A DNA stretch of 17,291 nucleotides, from contig CAMLIF010000086.1 in NCBI GenBank assembly GCA_946479985.1, positions 1-17,291 on the forward strand. The letters run 5' to 3'. Each line of letters starts with the position of its first letter. The first letter of the stretch is position 1. Shown here one piece after another: positions 7,040-14,211 of the stretch. Origin of the DNA: an uncultured Flavobacteriales bacterium. GTDB taxonomy: Bacteria; Bacteroidota; Bacteroidia; Flavobacteriales; Crocinitomicaceae. Position numbers and translations under genes: made by a program. The notes under the pieces are model-generated. The model saw only the letters and a list, made by a program, of their open reading frames with translations, was not told the DNA's origin and searched no databases.

Positions 7040-7717
7040 TTACTCCATTTTGGTGTATCCCGCAGGAACGTTCGTATTATAAATTTCATCTGACTCAGAA
7101 AAGTCAGGATCATATGCCAGACATTTCAATTCCTGAATACCAAACCCAAAATCTACTTTCATTTCCAAAATCATTCCCATTTTGGTGTCCAAAAAATTCT
7201 GCTTCCCGTCAATACTACAATGAGAATTTGGTATTACCCAACCTTCCACATCTGTATACTCTCCGGGTTCACTTACGAACGATTTATGTAAGACAAACTT
7301 CTGGCATGTTAATCCAAAAATAGATTTCGTTTCTGGTAAAAATTCGATTTCCGGTTCAGAAAATCGAATCCATAAAAGGCGTCCCATGAGAAAACTCTTG
7401 TAGGAAGATTCATCTATTGAATCAGTATAAGAAATTAAAGAAAATAGTTTTTCTGTATAATTTTCATTGATGACATATTTCATTAACTCCACCGCCTCTT
7501 TCTTTGAACGGTCAACTATGACGGATTCGGAAACAAACCCATCGAATTCAGACGAAATTGTAAAGAAGTTTTTTGATGAATAAACTTCCACCCGCTGTTC
7601 TTCTACCTGATCATCACTTAGGTTCGTAAACTTATAGTTAAAAGAAAAATGACCGTTGATCTGCGCAGCGCCAGCAAATGAACAGAATAAAAACAAACAG
7701 GCAGTTAGGTAATTCAT
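7040..7717 (-). CDS. Exported protein, DUF4412-like, paralogue of the downstream gene
   Basis: 225 residues with a Sec signal peptide (about 1-18, ending FAGAAQ) and a beta-rich domain that begins INGHFSFNYKFTNLSDD. It can be aligned by eye with the protein at 6244-6951: the shared frame includes YFxxS/FFTISS, ILVD/VIVD, GFNCQK/GLTCQK and PAGY near the end. It lacks the acidic tail. It starts 6 bases after the stop of the WG-repeat gene, so those two are almost certainly co-transcribed. It probably resides in the periplasm or on the inner face of the outer membrane; no enzymatic motif is visible. The tandem arrangement points to local duplication. The function is unknown. Confidence 0.82.
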   Translation of the reverse strand: MNYLTACLFLFCSFAGAAQINGHFSFNYKFTNLSDDQVEEQRVEVYSSKNFFTISSEFDGFVSESVIVDRSKKEAVELMKYVINENYTEKLFSLISYTDSIDESSYKSFLMGRLLWIRFSEPEIEFLPETKSIFGLTCQKFVLHKSFVSEPGEYTDVEGWVIPNSHCSIDGKQNFLDTKMGMILEMKVDFGFGIQELKCLAYDPDFSESDEIYNTNVPAGYTKME

Positions 7718-7723
7718 AGCTTT

Positions 7724-9823
7724 CTATTTAGGGATAACTAATGTGTTGGTCGACAACTGGAAATAGTTTAACTCCTGACCTTTGAACAACGCATACCAAT
7801 CGTCATCTATTTTCTGCATCCGGTTGTATTCAGCAGGAACAAGTAACTTGCCTTCGTTTGAATAAATCCCGTTTTTCGCGCCTTTGGTAACGTTGTAATG
7901 TGTTTTATCAATTCGATTCACGGTTGTAAATTCAATTGGAATAATCACTTTTCCGGCAGCATTTACAGCACCATAAACGGTCAGATTCTGAACAATCCCC
8001 AAACCATCTTTGAACGATTCGGTATTCTCATAAATCGGAGCTATTTTCCATTGATTTGCCAAATCAATATATCCCCATTTACCAGCTTTTTCAACGGCAA
8101 TCAAGCTTCCGACATCTCCCATTTTCGGGTAGCTGAACGGAACTATGGTTTTTCCGGTTTTATCAATAATTCCGTATTTACCTTTCAGAGCGGTTTTTGC
8201 GTAATTGCCAACAAAGGCACCATCAACCGTACAGTTTGTAAACTCATCAAACTTCAGAGGTATGGTAACAACGGCTCTGTTGTTGATATAGCCTACTTTA
8301 CCATCGAACGTTACCACTGCCAGGTTGTTTATTAATGAACTAACCGCATCTGCTTTCAAATCGAGCAATTTTCCGGTTTTGATATTGATAAATTCCAAAT
8401 ACTCTTCTCCTTCGTTTATTAAGATCGAATCTGAGAATGATATCAGATTTTCATACATTGGTTTTACAATGTAGCTGCCGTAAACATCAATAAATCCGGT
8501 ATAACCCTGATAAACAACTTTAGCACGACCATTCTCAAATGAAAAAGCTTCATCGAAAATGGCAGGAATCCGCTGCATTCCGAATCCGTCGTAATATCCG
8601 AAAAGACTGTCTTTCTGGGCGTACATCAATCCTTCGGTGTAAAGGCCTAAATCTTTGAATTGGGGAGGGATAATAAATGCCCCGGTTCTGTCGATACATC
8701 CATAAAGCCCGTCTTTCTCTATGATTGATCTTCCTTTCTCGAAATTAGTTGCGCTTTCAAACTGAAAAGGAACGACAACTTGATTGGATTTATTAACAAA
8801 ACCATATTTTCCGTTCTTCTCAGCCCAGGCCAAACCGTCTTTAAAAAAGCCAACATTTGTATATTGAGGTGCGATCAATGTCTTACCGGTTTGGTCCATC
8901 CAGCCGAACATTCCGTCGACCTTTAACGGAAGAAAAACAACTTCTGAAAGCGCAATTTCAGCATCAAGTCCGGCCATTCCCGGATAATTCGGGTATTCGC
9001 TTTTGAATCGTGCAATGCGTTCCTTCGAGAAATCAATCATATACAATTGATAGAGTCTTCGCCAGGCATCATCAACGTTTATATTATTCGGGAATTTCTT
9101 CAAAAAAGCATCCAAATCGGCAACCGTATTGTTCCTGGTGGAAAGCGCGTAAATTTTATCCTGGGCATCTTTCACAAATGGGTTCTCCGGATAAGTTGTT
9201 TCAAAGTTCATATAACTCACCAGTGTTCCCGCTGCCGTTTTTTCCATGTATTGCAGACGGTAGAATTCTTGTTTGGCTTTAAAGCGCAATTTAGATTCAG
9301 GGTATTTTGTGAGAAAACTTTGAAATGCGGCAGAGCTTGATTGTGTTTCGGCGGTTTTGTATGCAATAGAATCGCGCAGTTCAATTGCTGTGAAACGATC
9401 TTCGGCCCAGGGATGATTTGCCTGGAATGTATCAAATCCTTTTTCTGTCGGGACCTTCTTTTCCAGCAGGAAAAACTCATGTGAGATTTGCGATCTGTAG
9501 GAGGCAATGGTCAGATAGTCGAATCCGTATTTTGCCAGTTTTGTTTTTGTTTTTTCTGAAACGGTGCCATAGGTGCTTTCAGCAATCTTAATACAAATAA
9601 GTGCTGAATCAAGTGAATGGAACGGATTATCGGTTCTGAAATAGATCTGTGCCAATCCGAAATTTGCAGCGCATGGTTCTTTCTTAAGCGATTGTGCGAA
9701 TATTCTTTTTGCTTCAAAATAGTTAAACTCCTGCAACGCTTCGAATCCTTTGGTAATGCTGCCTGCAAAAACTGCCGATTGTAAAATGAACATTCCCAAA
9801 AACACAAACCCAACTCTTCTCAT
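7724..9823 (-). CDS. Exported TPR-like / WG-repeat protein
   Basis: 699 residues. Residues 1-20 form a signal peptide (MRRVGFVFLG then a hydrophobic core ending FAG). Residues 22-290 are helical repeats resembling tetratricopeptides of the YbgF/BamD kind, with recurring F-x3-YP-x-[SN] turns (TKYPESKLR, TTYPENPFV, KKFPNNINV, SEYPNYPGM). From about 303 to 690 there are eleven consecutive ~34-residue WG repeats, each of the form (D/N)G-x-[YFW]G-[FYI]-[IVM]-[DN]-x2-G-x3-[IV]-x-P-x-[YF]; the sixth is degenerate. WG repeats form beta-structured surfaces of largely unknown function. It leads a cluster with two exported beta-rich proteins, so a shared periplasmic or envelope role is plausible. A TATTTTTG lies only 4 bases before the start codon. 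Confidence 0.92.
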   Translation of the reverse strand: MRRVGFVFLGMFILQSAVFAGSITKGFEALQEFNYFEAKRIFAQSLKKEPCAANFGLAQIYFRTDNPFHSLDSALICIKIAESTYGTVSEKTKTKLAKYGFDYLTIASYRSQISHEFFLLEKKVPTEKGFDTFQANHPWAEDRFTAIELRDSIAYKTAETQSSSAAFQSFLTKYPESKLRFKAKQEFYRLQYMEKTAAGTLVSYMNFETTYPENPFVKDAQDKIYALSTRNNTVADLDAFLKKFPNNINVDDAWRRLYQLYMIDFSKERIARFKSEYPNYPGMAGLDAEIALSEVVFLPLKVDGMFGWMDQTGKTLIAPQYTNVGFFKDGLAWAEKNGKYGFVNKSNQVVVPFQFESATNFEKGRSIIEKDGLYGCIDRTGAFIIPPQFKDLGLYTEGLMYAQKDSLFGYYDGFGMQRIPAIFDEAFSFENGRAKVVYQGYTGFIDVYGSYIVKPMYENLISFSDSILINEGEEYLEFINIKTGKLLDLKADAVSSLINNLAVVTFDGKVGYINNRAVVTIPLKFDEFTNCTVDGAFVGNYAKTALKGKYGIIDKTGKTIVPFSYPKMGDVGSLIAVEKAGKWGYIDLANQWKIAPIYENTESFKDGLGIVQNLTVYGAVNAAGKVIIPIEFTTVNRIDKTHYNVTKGAKNGIYSNEGKLLVPAEYNRMQKIDDDWYALFKGQELNYFQLSTNTLVIPK

Positions 9824-9827
9824 ATCA

Positions 9828-9835
9828 CAAAAATA
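9828..9835 (-). promoter_or_regulatory. Candidate -7 element TATTTTTG immediately upstream of the WG-repeat gene
   Basis: Exact TAnnTTTG match on the minus strand, but separated from the ATG by only 4 bases and with no TTTG at the normal -33 distance. If used, transcription would start at or inside the start codon and give a leaderless mRNA. It may instead be a chance match in AT-rich DNA. Confidence 0.3.
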
Positions 9836-9893
9836 ATTTTAATTGAACAGACAGCGCATTCCTTCGGGCATGAAATTCTTACAAGTTTCCCTT

Positions 9894-9930
9894 AAAAACA
9901 AAAATCCTGCCCGGAAAAACCAAACAGGAT
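9894..9930 (-). terminator. Intrinsic terminator of rpmE2
   Basis: On the minus strand ATCCTG pairs with CAGGAT. The stem extends inward through TTTGG/CCGGG (three G-U and two G-C pairs) to a TTTTT loop, about 11 bp in all, followed by a T-rich tract. It begins 22 bases after the rpmE2 stop. Confidence 0.85.
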
Positions 9931-9951
9931 CTAAAAATATTGTAGAGAAAA

Positions 9952-10206
9952 TTATTTCTTGTACTTGCTGTAACGCGTGTTGAATTTGTCGATACGACCT
10001 GCAGTATCAACGAATTGAACGATACCAGTAAAGAATGGATGAGATTTGTGAGAGATATCCAATTTTACCAATGGATATTCATTACCATCTTCCCACTTAA
10101 TTGTTTCAGTTGAAGTTGCTGATGAATGGCATACGAATGAGTACTCATTTGTCATGTCTTTAAAAACAACCAATCTATAATCTTCCGGGTGAATTCCTGC
10201 TTTCAT
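9952..10206 (-). CDS. rpmE2: 50S ribosomal protein L31 type B
   Basis: 84 residues from the ATG at 10206 (MKAGIHPEDYRLVVFKD), the normal length of type B L31. Family features include the GIHP-x2-Y start, FVCHSSATS, WEDGNEYPLVKLDISHKSHPFFTG and the GRIDKFNTRYSKYKK end. The zinc-binding cysteines of type A L31 are absent (only one Cys), so this is the zinc-independent form, which in several bacteria replaces the zinc form under zinc limitation. A longer reading from a TTG at 10248 is rejected because that codon lies inside the promoter -7 element. It is a monocistronic unit with its own promoter and terminator. Confidence 0.95.
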   Translation of the reverse strand: MKAGIHPEDYRLVVFKDMTNEYSFVCHSSATSTETIKWEDGNEYPLVKLDISHKSHPFFTGIVQFVDTAGRIDKFNTRYSKYKK

Positions 10207-10229
10207 GTCTTTCTTTATATGTTCTTTTT

Positions 10230-10241
10230 CCGAAATTTCGG
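10230..10241. promoter_or_regulatory. 12-bp perfect palindrome at the predicted rpmE2 transcription start
   Basis: CCGAAATTTCGG is a perfect palindrome located 5-16 bases downstream of the rpmE2 -7 element, spanning the likely transcription start (about 10240) and the first bases of the leader. It could be a repressor half-site pair, or chance; no known regulator is recognised. It does not look like a classic Zur box. Confidence 0.35.
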
Positions 10242-10245
10242 ATTG

Positions 10246-10276
10246 CAAAAATAATTAAACTTTTCAATGAAACAAA
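10246..10276 (-). promoter_or_regulatory. rpmE2 promoter (TTTG-N19-TATTTTTG)
   Basis: On the minus strand TTTG (10276-10273) and TATTTTTG (10253-10246) are separated by exactly 19 bases, an ideal match to the Bacteroidota housekeeping consensus. The transcript would start near 10240 with a leader of about 34 bases. This also fixes the rpmE2 start at 10206. Confidence 0.8.
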
Positions 10277-10296
10277 CGTCTGAGGCGTTTTTTTTT
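10274..10296 (+). terminator. Hairpin plus T-run oriented on the + strand
   Basis: AAACGTC and GGCGTTT pair (7 bp, one G-U) around a TGA loop, and the right arm runs into nine consecutive T on the + strand. It looks like an intrinsic terminator, but no + strand gene ends here. Read on the minus strand, it follows the stop of the T9SS type A gene (10299), with only a short GTTTC tail. Its left arm overlaps the rpmE2 -33 box. Confidence 0.5.
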
Positions 10297-10298
10297 GA

Positions 10299-11501
10299 TT
10301 ATTCTACAATTAATTTCATTGGAAGTGCATTGACAGCGCCTTCAGGAATAACGAAATAAGCTCCGGAATTCAAATTACTAATATCAAACTGATTGTTTTC
10401 CGAGAAAATAACAGCAGCGGTTTTACCCGTCAGATCAATCACTTGAATCGATTTTACTCCATCTACACCTATCACTTTCAGATAATCGTACGCAGGATTC
10501 GGAACCATATTCCAATTGATCGTCTCTTCTGTTAAACCGACCGTGCAACCCGGGCTGCAGAATGTCACCGTCCCGGCAACTGTTCCCATATTAAAATCAA
10601 ATCCGTTCATAGAAGCTGTTGCATCACAAATGTCCAGTGTTCCTGTAATATCAGCGGCATTGTACGAATCACCAGCTACACAAATATCTCCTGTTCCCTG
10701 CACATCTTCTGAAAAGTAAAGATCTACAGCAACTGTAAGTAATCCGTTGTGATTAAATAATGCTGTTCCGCTTATCGTGTCACCTGAATAAAATGAGCCT
10801 AAACACTCTAATTCTGTTCCCGAAGAGGTTGTGAAATCTCCTGAACTGTACATGTTTCCGGAAGTATGGATAAATCCACCCGACAAATTTGCCGTTCCGG
10901 ATGTACCAAAAGCGGTAGCAAACGTATACCCGCTGGAAAACGTCATGGTTCCCGTATTTCCAAGCGAATCGGCCTGCATTTCACCGGCAAGTACAAAATC
11001 TCCTGTATTCAGAACATCTCCCGCCATCAACAATCCGTTTTGCTGGAATGTTCCCTCAGTTAGCAAACTGTCAACATCCAGTGTATTTCCGGCATTCACA
11101 TAAGTTGCAGTTCCTCCTACATACAATGCGTTATTGATGCGGATAGTTCCGCTTGCAGATGTACTTGCGGAGGCATTATCTGTAATAGAAAGATTTTCCA
11201 TTTTGAAATTCCCTGAAACATTCAACTCACTTCCCGAACCAAGGACCGCTAAACTATGCGTTCCATTTTGAATCAGCGCACCTGAAGAATTCACAGTAAT
11301 GGAGCCGCTGTTATTCACCAGCCAGTCTACATCCATACCTACCTGGTGATTGATAATGATATTGTCTCCTGTTCCCGGAAAGCAAAAACAATCCCAGGTT
11401 AGCGGGTTAGAAGCATTTCCATTTTGTGTTGAAGTAATTGTTTGTTGAGCAATAGATCCGAACGGAATAGTCATCAACAATAAAAGGTAAATTTTATTCA
11501 T
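10299..11501 (-). CDS. Secreted beta-repeat protein with T9SS type A sorting domain
   Basis: 400 residues. Signal peptide 1-19 (ending GSIAQ). Residues 20-330 form a Gly/Ser/Thr/Asn-rich beta-solenoid-like region with irregular repeats of the type (S/T)G-[NDT]-x(2-6)-(S/T)G, resembling adhesin or autotransporter-type stacks. Residues 331-400 match the T9SS type A C-terminal domain: MVPNPAYDYLKV, IQVIDLTGK, FDISNLNSGAYFV and a final MKLIVE. The product should be exported to the cell surface or medium. Notably, residues 122-341 contain no Lys or Arg, and the mature passenger up to 330 has only K100 and R121. The gene diverges from the beta-helix lipoprotein gene at 11599. Likely structural or adhesive; exact role unknown. 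Confidence 0.88.
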   Translation of the reverse strand: MNKIYLLLLMTIPFGSIAQQTITSTQNGNASNPLTWDCFCFPGTGDNIIINHQVGMDVDWLVNNSGSITVNSSGALIQNGTHSLAVLGSGSELNVSGNFKMENLSITDNASASTSASGTIRINNALYVGGTATYVNAGNTLDVDSLLTEGTFQQNGLLMAGDVLNTGDFVLAGEMQADSLGNTGTMTFSSGYTFATAFGTSGTANLSGGFIHTSGNMYSSGDFTTSSGTELECLGSFYSGDTISGTALFNHNGLLTVAVDLYFSEDVQGTGDICVAGDSYNAADITGTLDICDATASMNGFDFNMGTVAGTVTFCSPGCTVGLTEETINWNMVPNPAYDYLKVIGVDGVKSIQVIDLTGKTAAVIFSENNQFDISNLNSGAYFVIPEGAVNALPMKLIVE

Positions 11502-11598
11502 AGTAGTGCATTAATTATTCGGCGTAAAGATAAGGAAATACAAAATCATTTTTGACAGCACCCAATATTCTTGATTCTCTTTCGTTAATTTTAGCACG

Positions 11599-13014
11599 AT
11601 GAAATTTAAATACTCATTTTTACTTCTTTTTCTGATATCGCTTTCGGGTGCTTTTTTCACTTCTTGTAAGAAATTCAAAGGTGCAAGCAAAGGAAATCTC
11701 GATTTCTCAGTTGATACTGTTGTTTTTGACACCGTATTTACGACCATTGGTTCAACAACCAAACAATTCAAGATCTACAACAAAGAAGCAGGCGAAGTAA
11801 CCATTGAAGAAGTTCAATTGATGGGCGGCACAGCTTCTCCATTCAGAATAAATCTCGACGGTTTAAGCGGAACAAGCTTTTCAGAACTCAAATTAAAAGG
11901 CGGTGATTCGCTTTTCTGTTTTGTAGAAGTAACTCTGAATATTAACGGTGGAATTTTACCGTTGGTGGTGGAAGACTCCATCCGTTTCAGAAGCAATGGA
12001 GTTGATCAATATGTAAAACTTGCCGTTTGGGGACAGGATATGTATTACCATTATTCTAATTTTCAGGCAGGAATAATTGATACGAACGAAGGTACCTGGC
12101 CGAATGACAAACCGCATGTTATTTATGGTGCCGCGGTAATAGATTCTGCAGAAACATTAAATATTCAGGCGGGAACAGACATTTACCTGCATAAGAACAG
12201 TATTCTCTTCAATTACAAAGGAACATTAAACATCAACGGAACATTGGGTAATGAAGTGACACTGCAAGGTGACAGATTAGAGGCGGAATACGCTGATGTT
12301 TCAGGTCAGTATTACGGAATCTATTTCCAGGAAGCACGACCAAGCGTAATTGATTATGCAATTATCAAAAACTCAACAGCCGGAATTCATGTTTTCTCAC
12401 GCGATGAGAGTTTTTCCGGTCCAACAGTTAAAATCACAAATACAATCATTTCCAATGCCGCCAGTTACGGTTTATTTCTCTTTGCCAAGCCCATTGTAGA
12501 AGCTGAAAACACGTTGGTTCATAGCAACGGTGTTCATTCTTTGATTGTTCTCCAGGGAGCCGATTTCGTTTTCACTCATTGTGATTTCCTTGGCTACGGT
12601 GCCGGCGATCAAAGTACTCCTGCGGTTGGAATCCGGAATTATTACACGGATGCAGACGGAGTTACAACCGTAAGTGACATTAACCAGGGCGAGTTCAGGA
12701 ACTGTGTGGTGTACGGATACGGAGAAGACCAGCTTGCTTTCGATACTATTGGCTCCGGAAGTGTGAATATCAATATCGATTTTAGAAATTGCGTTTTGAA
12801 AACAACGATTGGCAACAATCCGATGTTTACCAGCTGCATCAAGAATCAGGATCCCGCTTTCCATAGTACCGGAGGAACCAAAAATTTCCAGGCCTGGAGT
12901 AATTCCTCCATGAGCGGAACTGCTGATCCGGCTTTTACAACAACACCAAATAACGACATTCTTGGAAATGCACGAAGTCTACCTCCTGACATCGGAGCAT
13001 ATAACGTTCCTTAA
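11599..13014 (+). CDS. Lipoprotein with Hydin/DUF1573-like domain and right-handed beta-helix
   Basis: 471 residues. A lipoprotein signal peptide ends FFTSC, with C23 as the lipidation site. Residues 34-145 look like an immunoglobulin-like beta-sandwich of the Hydin/DUF1573 type (VVFDTVFTTIGSTTKQFKIYN, then LKGGDSLFCFVEVTL). Residues about 170-460 carry right-handed parallel beta-helix repeats (INGTLGNEVTLQG, YYGIYFQEARPSVIDYAIIKNS, TNTIISNAASYGLFL, FRNCVVYGYG). The C-terminus RSLPPDIGAYNVP resembles the 'DIGAYE' ending of pectate-lyase-like choice-of-anchor Q proteins. It is probably anchored in the outer membrane and may bind or cleave polysaccharide, but no catalytic residues can be assigned. 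The ATG at 11599 is the natural start for the signal peptide. Confidence 0.88.
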   Translation: MKFKYSFLLLFLISLSGAFFTSCKKFKGASKGNLDFSVDTVVFDTVFTTIGSTTKQFKIYNKEAGEVTIEEVQLMGGTASPFRINLDGLSGTSFSELKLKGGDSLFCFVEVTLNINGGILPLVVEDSIRFRSNGVDQYVKLAVWGQDMYYHYSNFQAGIIDTNEGTWPNDKPHVIYGAAVIDSAETLNIQAGTDIYLHKNSILFNYKGTLNINGTLGNEVTLQGDRLEAEYADVSGQYYGIYFQEARPSVIDYAIIKNSTAGIHVFSRDESFSGPTVKITNTIISNAASYGLFLFAKPIVEAENTLVHSNGVHSLIVLQGADFVFTHCDFLGYGAGDQSTPAVGIRNYYTDADGVTTVSDINQGEFRNCVVYGYGEDQLAFDTIGSGSVNINIDFRNCVLKTTIGNNPMFTSCIKNQDPAFHSTGGTKNFQAWSNSSMSGTADPAFTTTPNNDILGNARSLPPDIGAYNVP

Positions 13015-13144
13015 GTTATTAAAACACTGAACTGTTTCTCAGCTAAGTAGTACCCAGGTTCGCAATTGCGCTTTGTTAAGGTGAAGTAAAATTACTATTG
13101 GAGCATGGAAGATTTCACACTAAAAAGATTCCATAAGAATATAT

Positions 13145-13171
13145 CGCGGAGAACGCGAAGAGCGCAAATAA
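13145..13171. repeat. Three degenerate 9-bp units in the 13015-13242 intergenic region
   Basis: CGCGGAGAA, CGCGAAGAG and CGCAAATAA lie head to tail with a CGC every 9 bases. The wording resembles the CGC-GAAG-rich intergenic repeat fragments seen in many Bacteroidota genomes. The rest of the 228-base intergenic stretch holds no ORF that I can support. Confidence 0.4.
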
Positions 13172-13198
13172 ATTAGAACGCCGGGAAGAACAGAGAAG

Positions 13199-13227
13199 TC
13201 TGAATCATGAATGATTCTTGATTCAGA
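13199..13227. repeat. Nested, mutually exclusive inverted repeats between convergent genes
   Basis: TCTGAATCA (13199-13207) and TGATTCAGA (13219-13227) form a perfect 9-bp inverted repeat with an 11-base loop. The left arm also pairs with a nearer copy: GAATCAT (13202-13208) and ATGATTC (13211-13217) around a GA loop. The two hairpins cannot form together. It lies just after the stop of a minus-strand gene and downstream of the beta-helix gene, so it may act in 3' end formation, but no T-run follows. Confidence 0.5.
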
Positions 13228-13242
13228 GGAAAGATGAAAGCT

Positions 13243-13779
13243 TTAGTTTGGCGGAATGAATTGGAGAGTTTTTTTAATTTGTCCAAGCTCTGAACCGTAT
13301 ACTAGCCGATTTATTTCTCTCCAATAATAAAACTCACAGTCTTTTGAGAGTTCTTTATTCCAATGTATATTCATCATATTTAGTTGTAAAAAAGAAATCA
13401 AATTCGAAATTCCTTCGGGGTTATCCTGATCACCATACACGTGAACCTTATATTTTTTGCCATCAAGTTTGAAGAGTAAATAATTATTACCCGCATCACA
13501 ACAGCCTTCATAATCCTCTTTCCAGTTATGAAAATCTAGACTATTAATTTCGTCCAATAGAAGATTATATGTGCTTTGTTTTAACTTTCCAGAATAACAA
13601 TATCCGAGTTTGAAATACTCATTCCCTTCACATTGGATTTTCACACTCCTGTCTTGAAGTATTTCTATCTGAAGAAAATAGGGCCTCCAATCACCTCTTG
13701 ATGCTAGAACAACAGAAGCTTTTTTGAAATGATTCCTGATTCTTGTTCTAGTCTCTCTAAAGATCAGTGTATCTAACAT
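13243..13779 (-). CDS. Hypothetical protein, possibly DUF6438-like
   Basis: 178 residues, no signal peptide and no transmembrane segment. The order of features (FLQIEILQDRSVKIQCEGNE, a tyrosine-rich strand, a helix LLLDEINSLDF, Asp-containing DYEGCCDAG, then LLFKLDGKKYKVHVYGD and a final helix) loosely resembles DUF6438-type proteins, which combine a DG-x-V strand with a later helix and a nucleophile-free core. That match is impressionistic. The gene follows the small lipoprotein gene after 54 bases on the same strand, so the two may be co-transcribed. Base composition appears more AT-rich than flanking conserved genes. Function unknown. Confidence 0.7.
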   Translation of the reverse strand: MLDTLIFRETRTRIRNHFKKASVVLASRGDWRPYFLQIEILQDRSVKIQCEGNEYFKLGYCYSGKLKQSTYNLLLDEINSLDFHNWKEDYEGCCDAGNNYLLFKLDGKKYKVHVYGDQDNPEGISNLISFLQLNMMNIHWNKELSKDCEFYYWREINRLVYGSELGQIKKTLQFIPPN

Positions 13780-13833
13780 GTCAACCTCATAATTAGAATT
13801 AAACCAACTTTTATCAGAAATAAATTTTAGAAT

Positions 13834-14133
13834 TCAATTATTACAACCTGCTATTCGTAAATAGTGATTTTCCTTTTTATGGCGTCTGTAATGGGAGTAA
13901 GTAGTGATTTTTATAGCATTACCCTTAATGATGTATTTGTTCTTTTCATTTCTGCACCAGTCAAAAAAACAAACACTGTCTTTGAAATAGAGATTTAATA
14001 GAGTCGTATCTCCATCTTCGTTTACATAATCACATTCCCAATTCCCCTGAATCAGTTTCTGATAATCCGGTTTTTCGTTTTCGCATGAGGTAAAAAGTAA
14101 ACCGGAAAGAAAGAAGATCAGGAATAAACGCAT
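13834..14133 (-). CDS. Small lipoprotein of unknown function
   Basis: 99 residues from the ATG at 14133 (MRLFLIFF). The signal peptide ends LLFTSC, placing the lipidated Cys at residue 17. A longer frame from 14199 is rejected because it starts inside the mdh terminator and hides this lipobox. The mature part begins NEKPDYQKLIQGNWECDYV, reminiscent of small lipocalin-like lipoproteins (LxGxW motif), but it ends early, after a basic YRRHKKENHYLRIAGCNN. Either it is a short member or the C-terminal strands have been lost. It precedes the hypothetical gene at 13243-13779. Probably an outer-membrane lipoprotein facing the periplasm; the role is unknown. Confidence 0.72.
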   Translation of the reverse strand: MRLFLIFFLSGLLFTSCENEKPDYQKLIQGNWECDYVNEDGDTTLLNLYFKDSVCFFDWCRNEKNKYIIKGNAIKITTYSHYRRHKKENHYLRIAGCNN

Positions 14134-14161
14134 AGATTGAATTTTGAAACCAATATAAAAC

Positions 14162-14190
14162 AAAAAATCCCGACACAAATGGCCGGGACT
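14162..14190 (-). terminator. Intrinsic terminator of mdh
   Basis: On the minus strand AGTCCCG pairs with CGGGATT (7 bp, one G-U) across an 11-base loop and leads into a run of T. It begins 22 bases after the mdh stop. Confidence 0.85.
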
Positions 14191-14211
14191 TTCAAGCAAA
14201 GCTTTTATTGA

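Noticed and set aside
7898..8335. 145-residue open frame on the + strand inside the WG-repeat gene
   Set aside because: It is antisense to a well-supported repeat protein with clear WG periodicity and has no recognisable motifs; a shadow frame.
10207..10248. N-terminal extension of L31 from a TTG codon
   Set aside because: The codon is within the promoter -7 element, and the ATG at 10206 gives the standard L31 start and length.
10831..11103. Overlapping + strand frames opposite the T9SS type A protein
   Set aside because: They arise from the Gly/Ser/Thr-rich composition of the real gene; Pro/Val/Ser-rich translations without domain features.
12472..12864. 130-residue minus-strand frame inside the beta-helix lipoprotein gene
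   Set aside because: Antisense to a coding region with signal peptide and beta-helix repeats; no independent evidence.
13834..13870. Possible frameshift at the end of the small lipoprotein
   Set aside because: Other frames downstream give only a few residues before stops and no recognisable continuation, so a frameshift cannot be supported.
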